A stretch of 64,000 nucleotides of DNA from Saccharomycopsis fibuligera x Saccharomycopsis cf. fibuligera (Eukaryota; Ascomycota; Saccharomycetes; Ascoideales; Saccharomycopsidaceae): the NCBI GenBank assembly GCA_001936135.1, contig CP012818.1:2170001-2234000 (forward strand), written 5' to 3'. A program made the position numbers and the translations under genes. Numbering within the stretch: the stretch's first letter is position 1; each line of letters begins with the position of its first letter. Below are positions 18,290 through 26,659 of the stretch, in pieces. The notes under the pieces are model-generated. The model searched no databases. It saw only the letters and a program-made list of their open reading frames with translations, and was not told the origin of the DNA.

Positions 18290-21205
18290 TCAACGCTTTG
18301 TAAGTAAGAATTTTTGCTCATTGACATGCTTAGTAGCAAACCCTTGAGCAAAAATCGGCATCTCAAGATTAACTACCGTACCCAATGGAAATCCCACTTT
18401 CAACAATTCAACCACTGACACTTCTTTCTGTCCCTTTTCAGAATCTTGATTAGCGTTTTCAGCGCCTGTGCCATTTTCTTGTTTCGCAGCTACTGCAATA
18501 CCACTATTGCTATTACTATTACCATTACTATTGTGTTGGCTCAATGATTCATTCAACTTGGCTTTTTCGATCCGGTGTCTTCCTTTGTAATCACAAAGCA
18601 AAATCCCACCAACGGTGCAAACTTTACCATTGGCAAAACATGCAGTGCTACCGAGCAAATTCATATAATTGGTAAAAAGACCATTGGTACGGACGGCAAA
18701 AAGTAATTTTTGGACCGTTTGTGTTTTGGTAACTGTAAGACGGCCAGTATTGGTAGCAGCGGCGTCAGCATCAGCATTGACGCTGTCAGTGGTGTCAACG
18801 AAAATCCCTTCACTTTTCATAATTTTTCTCAATTGTGACTCATCACCTCTTTCCACTGCTCTTTTGACTTCTTGGAGTCCTGCAGCACCACTAATCATTG
18901 CTTTGCTAGGTTTCTCAGGGAAAAAAATGTCCTCAAAATCAAAATATGCTCCCATATTGTGGCTCACTTTGGCAAAAATCCACGTATTGGTTTGCGTGTC
19001 CAACAAGATCAATCTTTGATAGGAGCGACGCATATTTTGAACAAGTTCTTCAGCGGTATCCTGGGCATCTGGTAAGCTGCTGCTGCTGCTGCCAAAGCCA
19101 TTGGCGTTGCTAGGGCCACCGCCATTAAGATCATCGTGAGTACTATAATTTCCGTGTTTTCTTCTAGCGGCTACCAATTCATCATATACAAACCTTGGGC
19201 CAAACCCGCCAGTGAAAAGCAAGTATTTGTCGAGCATGACCATTTGATGATTGGCCTTGTACAATTGGCTCTCAAACAACTGACCCGTCGGTGCACAATC
19301 TTTAGTGTACTTGTTAGAGTAGACTTTAACAAGCTCCCACGACTTGGCAGCAAAAGAGTATTTCCACAAATCGCCAAAAATGGTGCTTAGGTTGGTGCCG
19401 CCTTGCACAAGCATGGTGCGGCCTTTAGTTTGGTAAGCGGTGTTCAATGATGATGAATTGCTAGACAAGTTCGACAAATTGGTGCGGCAGGATAAACCGC
19501 TAGCGATAGAATCACTAGTGGCGAGAATCTCATCATTGACAAGCAAGGCTGCGTGGAACCCACGAGGAGCCGGGCCTTCATTGATAGATTCTAAACAGCT
19601 GTAATGAGCAACATCTTCGAATTGCAAAATATTGTTAGTGCCGTCGTTGGCGAATCTCAAGTCGATTTTCCAATGGTAGTTGGAACAAGAAAACTTGTTG
19701 GTCTGGGAATTGTAACTGTAGCCGCCAAACACAAACACAGAGGCGGTGCTGTTGTTGTTGCTGCTGATATCAATGTTATGTTCGTTACCTTCATGGCCGT
19801 GCTCAGCGGCTGCAAGGCCCTTGGGCAACTCGGTTTGGATGTCGAGGAAATTTAGCTGAGAGGTGATCTTGTTGACCATAGATATGATGGTTAGCTCTGA
19901 AGCCACTGCGGTGTGGCCAAACCGTTCTAATTTGATTGGCACTTTCAAAGATGCATTTGGATCAGGTTGGAGATTGATTTCCTTGAACTTGAAGCCCACG
20001 GTGTCTAAGATCCAGCCGCGCCCATTGACAACAAAATCCCTTTCAATGTAGATGTCATCGGTTCCGGCGGTGGCGCTGTCCACTTCGGACAATCTTGTCC
20101 TCACTTCAAATCCACCGTAGTAGAAAATGTAGCGGTCGGTGAGCAACGTGGCGCTAGCACAGCATAGCGGTGGCGGTACATCTCCGGAACACAGCGGATT
20201 CTGCAAAATGTTGGTTTCGTTATCCAAAACAAACAAGTCTGGGTTTGGCACCAACGCAGGGTTGTTGAAAATTTGATCTTTCAAAGGAAACGGAAATTCC
20301 GGGCCTCTGACTTTCAAGTTGGAAATATCGTACGGTTTGCCATTGTCGGCCAGCACAAGCCGTACGCCGCCGAGGACAAAAATGCGATCTTCGAGGGCTA
20401 CTGAGGCATGATGGAGTAGAGTTGGAAGTTTTTTCTTGCCATACACGGTTGGACAGTAAGTGAAGCTGATGAAGTTGTTCTTGAACTCCTCACGAGTAAG
20501 CCGGCTGTACTCCTTGTGCTGGCGCTGGGTCGCAGGATTGTTGATGTCGAAGATGGCGTCGGCAACAGCGTTACCGGTAGTTCTTTTGACGGCGGCGTTC
20601 CCCCTGAGGGCGCCGCCAACTCCACCAGCACCGGCACCTGTGGTTGTGCCTGCTGCGAACGTTGGTTTTGGTCGGATGTTGTTGAGGTCAAAGTTTTGGT
20701 ACTTTGGCGGCATCGGTGGTGGGATGCTTGGTGGCTGTAGCGGGTCGGCGCCCAGCGCGTCCAGGCCGTCAGAATCGCCAGACTCGCTGCTGAGACCGTT
20801 GGCAGCGCTGTCTGCGCCAGCGGTTGCTGGCGACTCATGGATATTCACGTTGCTGATGATCTTTTCAAACGGCGTCAAACTGACCAAAGGCTGCCAGATG
20901 CGCTGGTGCTCCATGTATGCTTTGACGTCGTTGTTGGAGCTGTTGATGTTCAACTTGTTGAAGTAGTAGTTTTTGAGTCTGTTGATGCGGGCGGTTTCCT
21001 TGTCACGAAGCTGGTTGTGGAGGGCCCTGTCAGCTTCGGCCTGGTCCTGGTGCAAGCCATTGGCAACAAGGAGCGTGGAGACGTAGTGTGTCTGGGAGTA
21101 GGCGGAGAGCTCGCGGTCGAAGCGGTTGTGGAGGGCGTCGTGGTAGTCGACGGGAACGGCCAAGGAAAGATAGCTCTTGAAGGCAGACGGCGAGTCTACA
21201 GTCAT
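18290..21205 (-). CDS. Kelch-repeat protein of the Gpb1/Gpb2 (Krh) family, copy 1
   Basis: A 971-residue beta-propeller protein. In S. cerevisiae, Gpb1/Gpb2 (Krh2/Krh1) bind the G-alpha subunit Gpa2 and dampen cAMP-PKA signalling, partly through the Ira RasGAPs and the PKA regulatory subunit. Kelch blades show as RIFVLGG, RYIFYYGGFE, VFVFGGYSYN, MLVQGGTNLSTIFGDLWKYS, LLFTGGFG and VCTVGGILL. The block PFPLKDQIFNNPALVPN followed by GDVPPPLCC is a family signature. The frame continues upstream only from a GTG at 21325. ATG 21205 gives MTVDSPSAFKSYLSLAVPVD, which aligns with the N-terminus of copy 2. The 5' third is strikingly GC-rich while the 3' half is ordinary. It is divergent from the racemase-like gene. 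Confidence 0.88.
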   Translation of the reverse strand: MTVDSPSAFKSYLSLAVPVDYHDALHNRFDRELSAYSQTHYVSTLLVANGLHQDQAEADRALHNQLRDKETARINRLKNYYFNKLNINSSNNDVKAYMEHQRIWQPLVSLTPFEKIISNVNIHESPATAGADSAANGLSSESGDSDGLDALGADPLQPPSIPPPMPPKYQNFDLNNIRPKPTFAAGTTTGAGAGGVGGALRGNAAVKRTTGNAVADAIFDINNPATQRQHKEYSRLTREEFKNNFISFTYCPTVYGKKKLPTLLHHASVALEDRIFVLGGVRLVLADNGKPYDISNLKVRGPEFPFPLKDQIFNNPALVPNPDLFVLDNETNILQNPLCSGDVPPPLCCASATLLTDRYIFYYGGFEVRTRLSEVDSATAGTDDIYIERDFVVNGRGWILDTVGFKFKEINLQPDPNASLKVPIKLERFGHTAVASELTIISMVNKITSQLNFLDIQTELPKGLAAAEHGHEGNEHNIDISSNNNSTASVFVFGGYSYNSQTNKFSCSNYHWKIDLRFANDGTNNILQFEDVAHYSCLESINEGPAPRGFHAALLVNDEILATSDSIASGLSCRTNLSNLSSNSSSLNTAYQTKGRTMLVQGGTNLSTIFGDLWKYSFAAKSWELVKVYSNKYTKDCAPTGQLFESQLYKANHQMVMLDKYLLFTGGFGPRFVYDELVAARRKHGNYSTHDDLNGGGPSNANGFGSSSSSLPDAQDTAEELVQNMRRSYQRLILLDTQTNTWIFAKVSHNMGAYFDFEDIFFPEKPSKAMISGAAGLQEVKRAVERGDESQLRKIMKSEGIFVDTTDSVNADADAAATNTGRLTVTKTQTVQKLLFAVRTNGLFTNYMNLLGSTACFANGKVCTVGGILLCDYKGRHRIEKAKLNESLSQHNSNGNSNSNSGIAVAAKQENGTGAENANQDSEKGQKEVSVVELLKVGFPLGTVVNLEMPIFAQGFATKHVNEQKFLLTKR

Positions 21206-21380
21206 TGCGGGCAGCGGTGGGAGAGAAGAGACGGCTGTGGAAGAGACAGCTCTGTTGGGTAGCTGTTGGTGTAGAGCAGGGAAGAGAAAGGAGAGTGTCA
21301 AGAAGAAGCGCAGAAAAAACAGCACAGATCAAAAGACTTTGGGTAGTACAGCGAGTGGGATTCACGCCAGCGGCGACAGA

Positions 21381-21414
21381 GCGGCGGCGGCCGCCGCCGC
21401 CGCCGCTGCCGCGG
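21381..21414. repeat. GGC/GCC palindromic trinucleotide run
   Basis: Bases 21381-21400 form a perfect 20-bp palindrome of GCGGCGGCGG and its complement, extended by further GCC triplets to 21414. It can fold into a very stable hairpin. Confidence 0.9.
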
Positions 21415-21518
21415 CACTCAGCAGTCGGTTTTGCTGACGGGGCGGTCGAGGCCGAGGGGCCGAGAGCAGATCACCGAGAAAGTGGACGCGCTGGTCAGTC
21501 CGGTGGTCTCAATGCTGT

Positions 21519-21553
21519 GCTGTAGCAGTTGCTGTAGCAGCCGCTGTAGCAGC
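21519..21553. repeat. 12-bp tandem repeat, three units of the GCTGTAGCAG type
   Basis: Three near-identical 12-bp units, each itself nearly palindromic (GCTG...CAGC-like). It is part of the GC-rich minisatellite cluster. Confidence 0.8.
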
Positions 21554-21759
21554 TGTTTGCGGTGGAAGTGCCTGCTGGTGAGTGCGTGACAGCAAAAGTG
21601 ACAGAAACACGCGGCAGCGACAGAAGACAGCGCTCCGGGTTTGTCAAAGAAGCAGCTGTCCACCAGGAGCACAGCCAGCGAGCACTAGCCGGTGGATCAT
21701 GGCACACTCTGCTGTTGTGCGGTGCTGGAGTACAAGTCGCAGCAGTATTCTGCCAACTG

Positions 21760-21822
21760 CTCGCTGCCCGCTGCCAACTGCCAACCGCCGGCTGCTAACT
21801 GCCAACTGCCAACTGCCAACTA
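21760..21822. repeat. CTGCCAA minisatellite
   Basis: Six or more imperfect copies of a CTGCCAA unit with interspersed CCGCTG variants. The last copies are exact. Confidence 0.8.
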
Positions 21823-21970
21823 CAGTAGCACTAGCAGCGCTGGAAAAAAAAGTTTTTTTACTGCGCGAATCAAAATCGATCGCCGTTCGCGAGAATCAAC
21901 AAGTGAGTGAGTGTGTGCACCCATGAAACAGCGGCGCTGGCCAATCAGCAGCAGCAGTCTGCAGCCCTCG

Positions 21971-22000
21971 GCGGCACTCAGCGGCACTCAGCGGCACTCA
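21971..22000. repeat. 10-bp tandem repeat, three exact units of GCGGCACTCA
   Basis: Three exact consecutive copies. The same GCGGCACTCA word also occurs singly at about 21411-21420, 550 bp away. Confidence 0.95.
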
Positions 22001-22141
22001 GCTAATTGGTCCTGCTGCCGTGGCCCAGTCGCCTGGTGCCAGGGAAGCAGTCTGCAGGCCTGGGACGCGCCTGCCCGCAATGGCGTAGAACGAGACAGAG
22101 AGACCAGCATGACAACGGTAGCGTTCTCGCACGCAGCTTTT

Positions 22142-22176
22142 GGGACGCTACCAGGGACGCTACCAGGGACGCGACC
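22142..22176. repeat. 12-bp tandem repeat of GGGACGCTACCA
   Basis: Two exact copies followed by a third diverged copy (GGGACGCGACC), about 220 bp upstream of the racemase-like start codon. Confidence 0.9.
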
Positions 22177-22320
22177 GCCACTTCTTCCTCGGCCCGCTCT
22201 GCAAGGCCAATATGCACAAGCCGCCACACGTCTGTGTCTACGTCTACGTTCGTCCCAAAGCCAGACGGCTGTATATGATGCTGTTTCTCGTGACCGCGGG
22301 TTTCGCCGCCTCTCCCACGC

Positions 22321-22326
22321 TATAAA
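22321..22326 (+). promoter_or_regulatory. TATA box of the racemase-like gene
   Basis: TATAAA in an otherwise GC-rich region, 71 bp before ATG 22397. It decides the start: the longer open frame beginning at 21911 would start upstream of this promoter. Confidence 0.65.
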
Positions 22327-22396
22327 GCGCGTCCCTTCCCCGGGACGCCCAACCACAACAGGGCTGCTGAGTCTGGCGCCCCACGCATCGCCGCCA

Positions 22397-23191
22397 ATGT
22401 CTGAAGCTCCACCATCTGGCAAAACGGCCGACAACAAGCCTTTTCTCGGGGTCCTCCAGGTCAACACCGCTTTCCACCGCCCTCCTGGCGATGTGGGAAA
22501 CGTAGCAACGTGGCAGAAACACAATGTCCCGGTCAAGATCAGAGTCGTCACCGCGGCCGACAGCGACGAGACGGTGAAGTCTTCCAAGAACTACTCGCAG
22601 CGCTTCGTCGATAGCTGGCTCGCGGCGGCCCAGCAGCTTGTCGACGAAGGCGCAATTGCCGTCATTACGCTGTGCGGCTTCTTGGCTACTTTGCATCCGA
22701 TCTTGCAGAGCAGGTTGCCGGTTCCCGTGGGCACTTCGGCTTTGCTCCAGGTGCCCATTGCCTTTGCCGCAACGCCAGGCGCTGCTGCAACGCCAGGCGC
22801 TGCCGGCGGCAGCACCTCCAAGAAAATCGGTATTATCACCTTCGACGCTGCCGTCTTAGGCCGCGAGCACCTTGTGTCCGTGGGCGTGTCCCCGGACCTC
22901 ATCGACAACGGCCAAACGCCGATAGCCGGCGTCACTCCCAATGGCGCCTTCCAACGCATTTTGCGCCATGGTGAGCCGTTCAACTACAGCGCGATCGAAA
23001 ACGAGGTTGTGGAGGCCGCCCAGCGGCTCGTCAGGGAAAACGAGGGCGTGCGGGGCATCGTGTTGGAGTGCACTAACATGCCTCCGTACAAGAAGAAGCT
23101 CAGTGAGGCGGTGGGCGGGTTGCCGGTGTGGGATATAGTTACTTTGGGAAAGTACTTGTACGAGGCAGCATTGCCGGCAAGCTATGTGTGA
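22397..23191 (+). CDS. Asp/Glu/hydantoin racemase-superfamily protein
   Basis: A 264-residue protein of the aspartate/glutamate racemase fold. N-terminal LGVLQVNTAFHRPPGDVGN is typical of a racemase-like subgroup. The two expected catalytic cysteines are present: Cys93 in a T-x-CGFLA motif and Cys225 in VLECTNMPPY. Residue 92 is encoded by CTG (22670-22672); read as Ser it gives TSCGF, the usual form of this motif. A short in-frame duplication encodes ATPGAA twice (residues about 126-137). ATG 22397 lies just downstream of a TATA box and starts MSEAPPSGKT; the 162 upstream codons are rejected. The substrate is unknown. Codon use is markedly GC-rich. It is convergent with a Dal5-type permease gene. 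Confidence 0.8.
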   Translation: MSEAPPSGKTADNKPFLGVLQVNTAFHRPPGDVGNVATWQKHNVPVKIRVVTAADSDETVKSSKNYSQRFVDSWLAAAQQLVDEGAIAVITLCGFLATLHPILQSRLPVPVGTSALLQVPIAFAATPGAAATPGAAGGSTSKKIGIITFDAAVLGREHLVSVGVSPDLIDNGQTPIAGVTPNGAFQRILRHGEPFNYSAIENEVVEAAQRLVRENEGVRGIVLECTNMPPYKKKLSEAVGGLPVWDIVTLGKYLYEAALPASYV

Positions 23192-23634
23192 GAGACGGTC
23201 GAGCGCTTCTGAGCGTCGCAGAAAGTAACTATTTGTTTTGTCGGTGTTCACGTTCGCATAGGCCGCAGCTCGTAGGCTGGGGTACAAGAAATAGTTTTTA
23301 GTATATACCCGTTTGCCGAAGCCCGTCTGCCAGAATACACAGCGAGTGCTCCATGCCAGTCAGGCGCATACAACCGGAAGAGGAAGATCTTGCATACAGT
23401 ATGCTGCTTTTTCTCGTCCCGCATCATTCGATCGACAGCGCGCAGCAACTTCAACATGCGAGTTATGACTAGAAAATAAACGCACAACAAACATTCTTTT
23501 GCGAAACTCATGTAAACATCGAAAGGTGCAACGAGAGTATCCGCGTCGGATTCTACAAAGCGAAACGAAAGAAAGAACGTAAACATTTGTAGCACATCGT
23601 ATACAGCTGAGAACTCAAAACTCAAAAAACTGCC
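23192..23634. other. Convergent spacer racemase-like gene / permease
   Basis: A 443-bp 3' region between converging genes. A minus-strand frame of 125 codons (23248-23625) starts 10 bp past the permease stop. It has no recognisable similarity and I do not support it as a gene. Confidence 0.4.
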
Positions 23635-25341
23635 TCACAATGGATAGATAAACTTCCTGTTCTCCAAATCGGTCAAATCGAGCATTGACACGTCCACTTT
23701 TTCTCTCCTAGCCACCCCGTGTTCATCCACTTTAGTGACGTATCCAGTTTCGTCTTCCACTTTGCCTTCCGAAATATCCTTGACAAGCTGCTTTCTTTCC
23801 TTATTGCGTCTACTCAAGATGTACCTGATGACCTGCAATATCAACGGTGCCAAGAACCATGATCCAACAATTTGTATGCCCCAGGCCAAGTGGTACCGTG
23901 GTGCGTCTTTGGCTCTCCAAATTTGCGGTGCGAACAAATTAACCACCCCAAAAGCGCTAGACCATACAATAGTCCGTACTAGTCTCTTGGTGTAGCCGGC
24001 AGCTGTGGCCTGGCACCAGCAAAACGCCACAATAAAAGTGAGGCCGTTGCAATTGGTCAAGAAAATCCCCGCAAGAATCCCATAGTTGTTCAGCAATGGC
24101 AAAGCCACAGCTAATATCCCGCCTAACAATGCCACTAGGGCCCATACAGTGCCAACGTGGGCGGTTTGCGACTTGAAGTAATACAAACTAAGCGAGCCCA
24201 AACATAGCGAGACCGTGCTGAACCCGGAACTTGCCACTGACACCAATGTTGCGTGCAAGTTATCGAGGCCGAGCTGCTTGTAAATGATTGCTGATTGGAA
24301 ACTGATATTGTTGCAAAGCATGCTCAACAAGACAAACATGCCAAAGAGCCAAGTAATGGGATCCAAGAGCGCTTCCTTCACTTGGCTTCGCTTGACAGTT
24401 TTTTGCTCAATGCTGGAATTGGTTGCCCTTTTGATACGCTGGATAACGTGGACTCTCTGCTCATTGGAAAAGTAGCGATATGTCGCTGGATTATCAGGAT
24501 AGAAGAAGAACACCAGCACACAAAGCACAAACGAGAGCCCGCCGATGATGGCCCAATAAATTTTCCAAGGACGTACGTTAGGAATGAATTGGATTCCATA
24601 GGATATCAACCCGCCCGGGATGCCTTGGGCTTGGCAACTGATCCAGAATACCCCAGCAACGATAGCTTGTTCTTCGGGGGTGAACCACATGGCAAGGGTA
24701 TGCTCTAGCGACGGAGTTACGCCCGCTTCGAAAAACCCAAGGAAAAACCGGATTGCGGCTAGCTTGCCAAAACTGTCTGCAGTAAGTTGAATCAATTGCA
24801 AAAAAGCCCAGCAGAAAGTGACCCCTGTCAAGTAATAAGAAAGCGGAATACGCTGGAAAATGTAGTGGCTCGGCACCTGCGAAGTAAAGTACCCCACATA
24901 GAAAATAGTTTGCAAGTCATTGTAGGTCAGTTGAGTCAAGTTGGCGTCCTCGAAAAGCCCAAGCAACGAAGCATACCCCATGGCATTTTTGTCCAAAAAT
25001 AGCATGAAATTGACAAAGAAAACCACTGGGAAAATTGTGAGCCAAAGTTTACGCTGAAGTTTGCGCTCGGCTTGTGGTGTGAGCGGCCCAGCAGTGGGGC
25101 CGTATTGCTGAAGAAGCTGTAAAGTGACATCGGCTTCTTTGTCTTTGACAACTTTGACGTCTTCTTCAATCGTTGCTGTGGAAGCGAGGGCGCTGTGGGA
25201 GTGTGGGTTGCTGAGAGAGGCTACATCAATAGCAGTAGCGTCTTTTGGCGTTTTGTCCGTGCGAGCAGGACTATCAAGCTTGGAAAGGGCGCCATCGCGA
25301 ATGCTGTCCTTGGAGACTTTGTCAACTTCTGACGAGTGCAT
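23635..25341 (-). CDS. Major facilitator permease, Dal5/anion:cation symporter family
   Basis: A 568-residue membrane transporter. A roughly 90-residue hydrophilic N-terminus is followed by 12 predicted membrane helices. The order of motifs fits the fungal Dal5/Tna1/Thi73 (ACS) family: FMLFLDKNAMGYASLLG in helix 1, YFTSQVPSHYIFQRIP, RFFLGFFEAGVTPSLEHTLA in helices 4-5, MWFTPEEQAIVAGVFWISC, and FFYPDNPATYRYFSNEQR before the central loop. The C-terminal tail is charged. Members carry allantoate, ureidosuccinate, nicotinate, dipeptides or sulfur compounds, so the substrate cannot be read from sequence. It lies between the racemase-like and FAD oxidase genes, and a shared catabolic role is an inference from position. 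Confidence 0.9.
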   Translation of the reverse strand: MHSSEVDKVSKDSIRDGALSKLDSPARTDKTPKDATAIDVASLSNPHSHSALASTATIEEDVKVVKDKEADVTLQLLQQYGPTAGPLTPQAERKLQRKLWLTIFPVVFFVNFMLFLDKNAMGYASLLGLFEDANLTQLTYNDLQTIFYVGYFTSQVPSHYIFQRIPLSYYLTGVTFCWAFLQLIQLTADSFGKLAAIRFFLGFFEAGVTPSLEHTLAMWFTPEEQAIVAGVFWISCQAQGIPGGLISYGIQFIPNVRPWKIYWAIIGGLSFVLCVLVFFFYPDNPATYRYFSNEQRVHVIQRIKRATNSSIEQKTVKRSQVKEALLDPITWLFGMFVLLSMLCNNISFQSAIIYKQLGLDNLHATLVSVASSGFSTVSLCLGSLSLYYFKSQTAHVGTVWALVALLGGILAVALPLLNNYGILAGIFLTNCNGLTFIVAFCWCQATAAGYTKRLVRTIVWSSAFGVVNLFAPQIWRAKDAPRYHLAWGIQIVGSWFLAPLILQVIRYILSRRNKERKQLVKDISEGKVEDETGYVTKVDEHGVARREKVDVSMLDLTDLENRKFIYPL

Positions 25342-25619
25342 CCTTTTATTTATTTGTTTATTTAGTTATTTATTTATTCATTTGAAATTTGATGACGGGC
25401 GATATTCGCAAAAGTTTGACAGCATATGGCCATACAAACAGGAAACTATCCTCATTTTGTAGCCAGCACGCCTATTCGCCTCGCAAAGATTCACTTTACC
25501 ACAACGAGAAGGCCCAGCATGGTAATTAGATGGGCAATGTTGAACGAGAAAGTGATGTGGATATTTCACGTGGAAGAATGACACTGCATAGCAGGTGGCA
25601 GTCCACAGTTTTTTTGTTT

Positions 25620-25659
<40 letters not shown>

Positions 25660-26659
25660 AAACAAAGCAGCTTTTGTGTCTGAGATAACGATTGTTTGAA
25701 GCCACTAATTGGGGCGCTAACTGGAGGTGTGTATTTTCAGTTGCAAGTGTGAAAAATTTATTGCTGATTTGAGGAGCAGCGAGTATTATAGCGCGCGCAA
25801 GTTATAGATTATAAGAGTTTGAGTGTGAGTGCATTTGGGGCATCAAAGGTGTAGATTCAGTGCCGTAACTTCGAAAACTATAGCATGCTGACCCCCAAGA
25901 AGACCACTATAGAAAATTTAAGATCTCGGAGCACGCAGCAGGCACCAGCGTATGCTTCTAAATGTGGCTCTCTTCCCTGTGTATAGCCGCATCACCGAAA
26001 GTGCTTCAAAGAGCTAAAGTGATATATACACAGTGCGCCACTGCATGTTAGCGGAAAGAAAAGCGAGGATGCTCAGCAGCGCGGTGTCCACAGGGGTTTT
26101 GCCATTAAACGCGCGCTGTCGTTATTCTGCATTGTCGGGCAGAGTATGGCATGCCACACCGCGGAACAGAAGGGACCAATGGGGATCTTGGTACCTGTAT
26201 CAAAAACTAGGCAACAGCTAGGCATGCTATCTTGGCTGTCGTAAACCTGGGGTGCTGCGGTCAACAGCTATCGCAGGAGATGTATCTGTCTATGGGAGAG
26301 TGCGTAAGTTTCCGCTCAGCGGCACCAGCTTCCTCTGTTAAAATCGTGGAGTTAAGCCCGATGGGCTCGTACATCGAATCTCCGGCAGCAGCGCTTTCCT
26401 CGGAGATCGATCGATTGAAGCGGTTTGATAACAGCCAAAATGACACCGTTCTGTTTGCTCGGGCCTTGAGGGCCATCTGATTTCTTTCCTATATAAACCA
26501 CGCCTGCCGCTCTGCTCGCTGCCAAATCTTTTCGTTTCAACTTTCACGAGCGACTGTCTTCACAATTGATTAGTCTGTTTATCGTCTATCAAATAAGTTT
26601 TCGACTATAAATCGCAAAGTAAAATTATCAACAGAACATTATCAACTATCACCACCGCT
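25342..26659. promoter_or_regulatory. Divergent promoter region permease / FAD oxidase
   Basis: This 1.3-kb region holds a TATATAAA at about 26490-26497, 165 bp before the oxidase ATG. Several GATAA words occur (for example near 25684 and 26427), of the kind recognised by nitrogen-regulatory GATA factors. A T-run/A-run inverted repeat lies at about 25609-25663. The small frames near 26033-26547 overlap in several phases and look non-coding. GATA control is an inference. Confidence 0.5.
25609..25663. repeat. Poly(T)-poly(A) perfect inverted repeat
   Basis: About 20 T residues (preceded by another T run broken by one G) are followed directly by about 20 A residues. Unlike the other homopolymers here, it can extrude as an A/T cruciform. 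Confidence 0.9.

Larger units (their letters stand above)
21206..22396. promoter_or_regulatory. GC-rich divergent intergenic region packed with short tandem repeats
   Basis: This 1.2-kb region between kelch gene 1 and the racemase-like gene is visibly far richer in G+C than the rest of the window. It holds at least five separate minisatellites: a GGC/GCC run, 12-bp GCTGTAGCAG units, CTGCCAA units, a 10-bp GCGGCACTCA unit in three copies, and a 12-bp GGGACGCTACCA unit. A TATAAA at 22321-22326 is the likely core promoter for the downstream gene. Open frames across this region follow from the composition and are not supported as genes. Confidence 0.6.

Noticed and set aside
21206-21325. N-terminal extension of kelch copy 1
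   Set aside because: Would require a GTG start at 21325, and the extension has no counterpart in the other two copies; ATG 21205 aligns with them.
21911-22396. 162-codon N-terminal extension of the racemase-like protein
   Set aside because: Runs through minisatellites and upstream of the TATA box; the conserved domain begins after ATG 22397.
23248-23625. 125-codon minus-strand frame just downstream of the permease gene
   Set aside because: No recognisable similarity, lies in a convergent 3' region starting 10 bp after the permease stop, and no promoter is visible.
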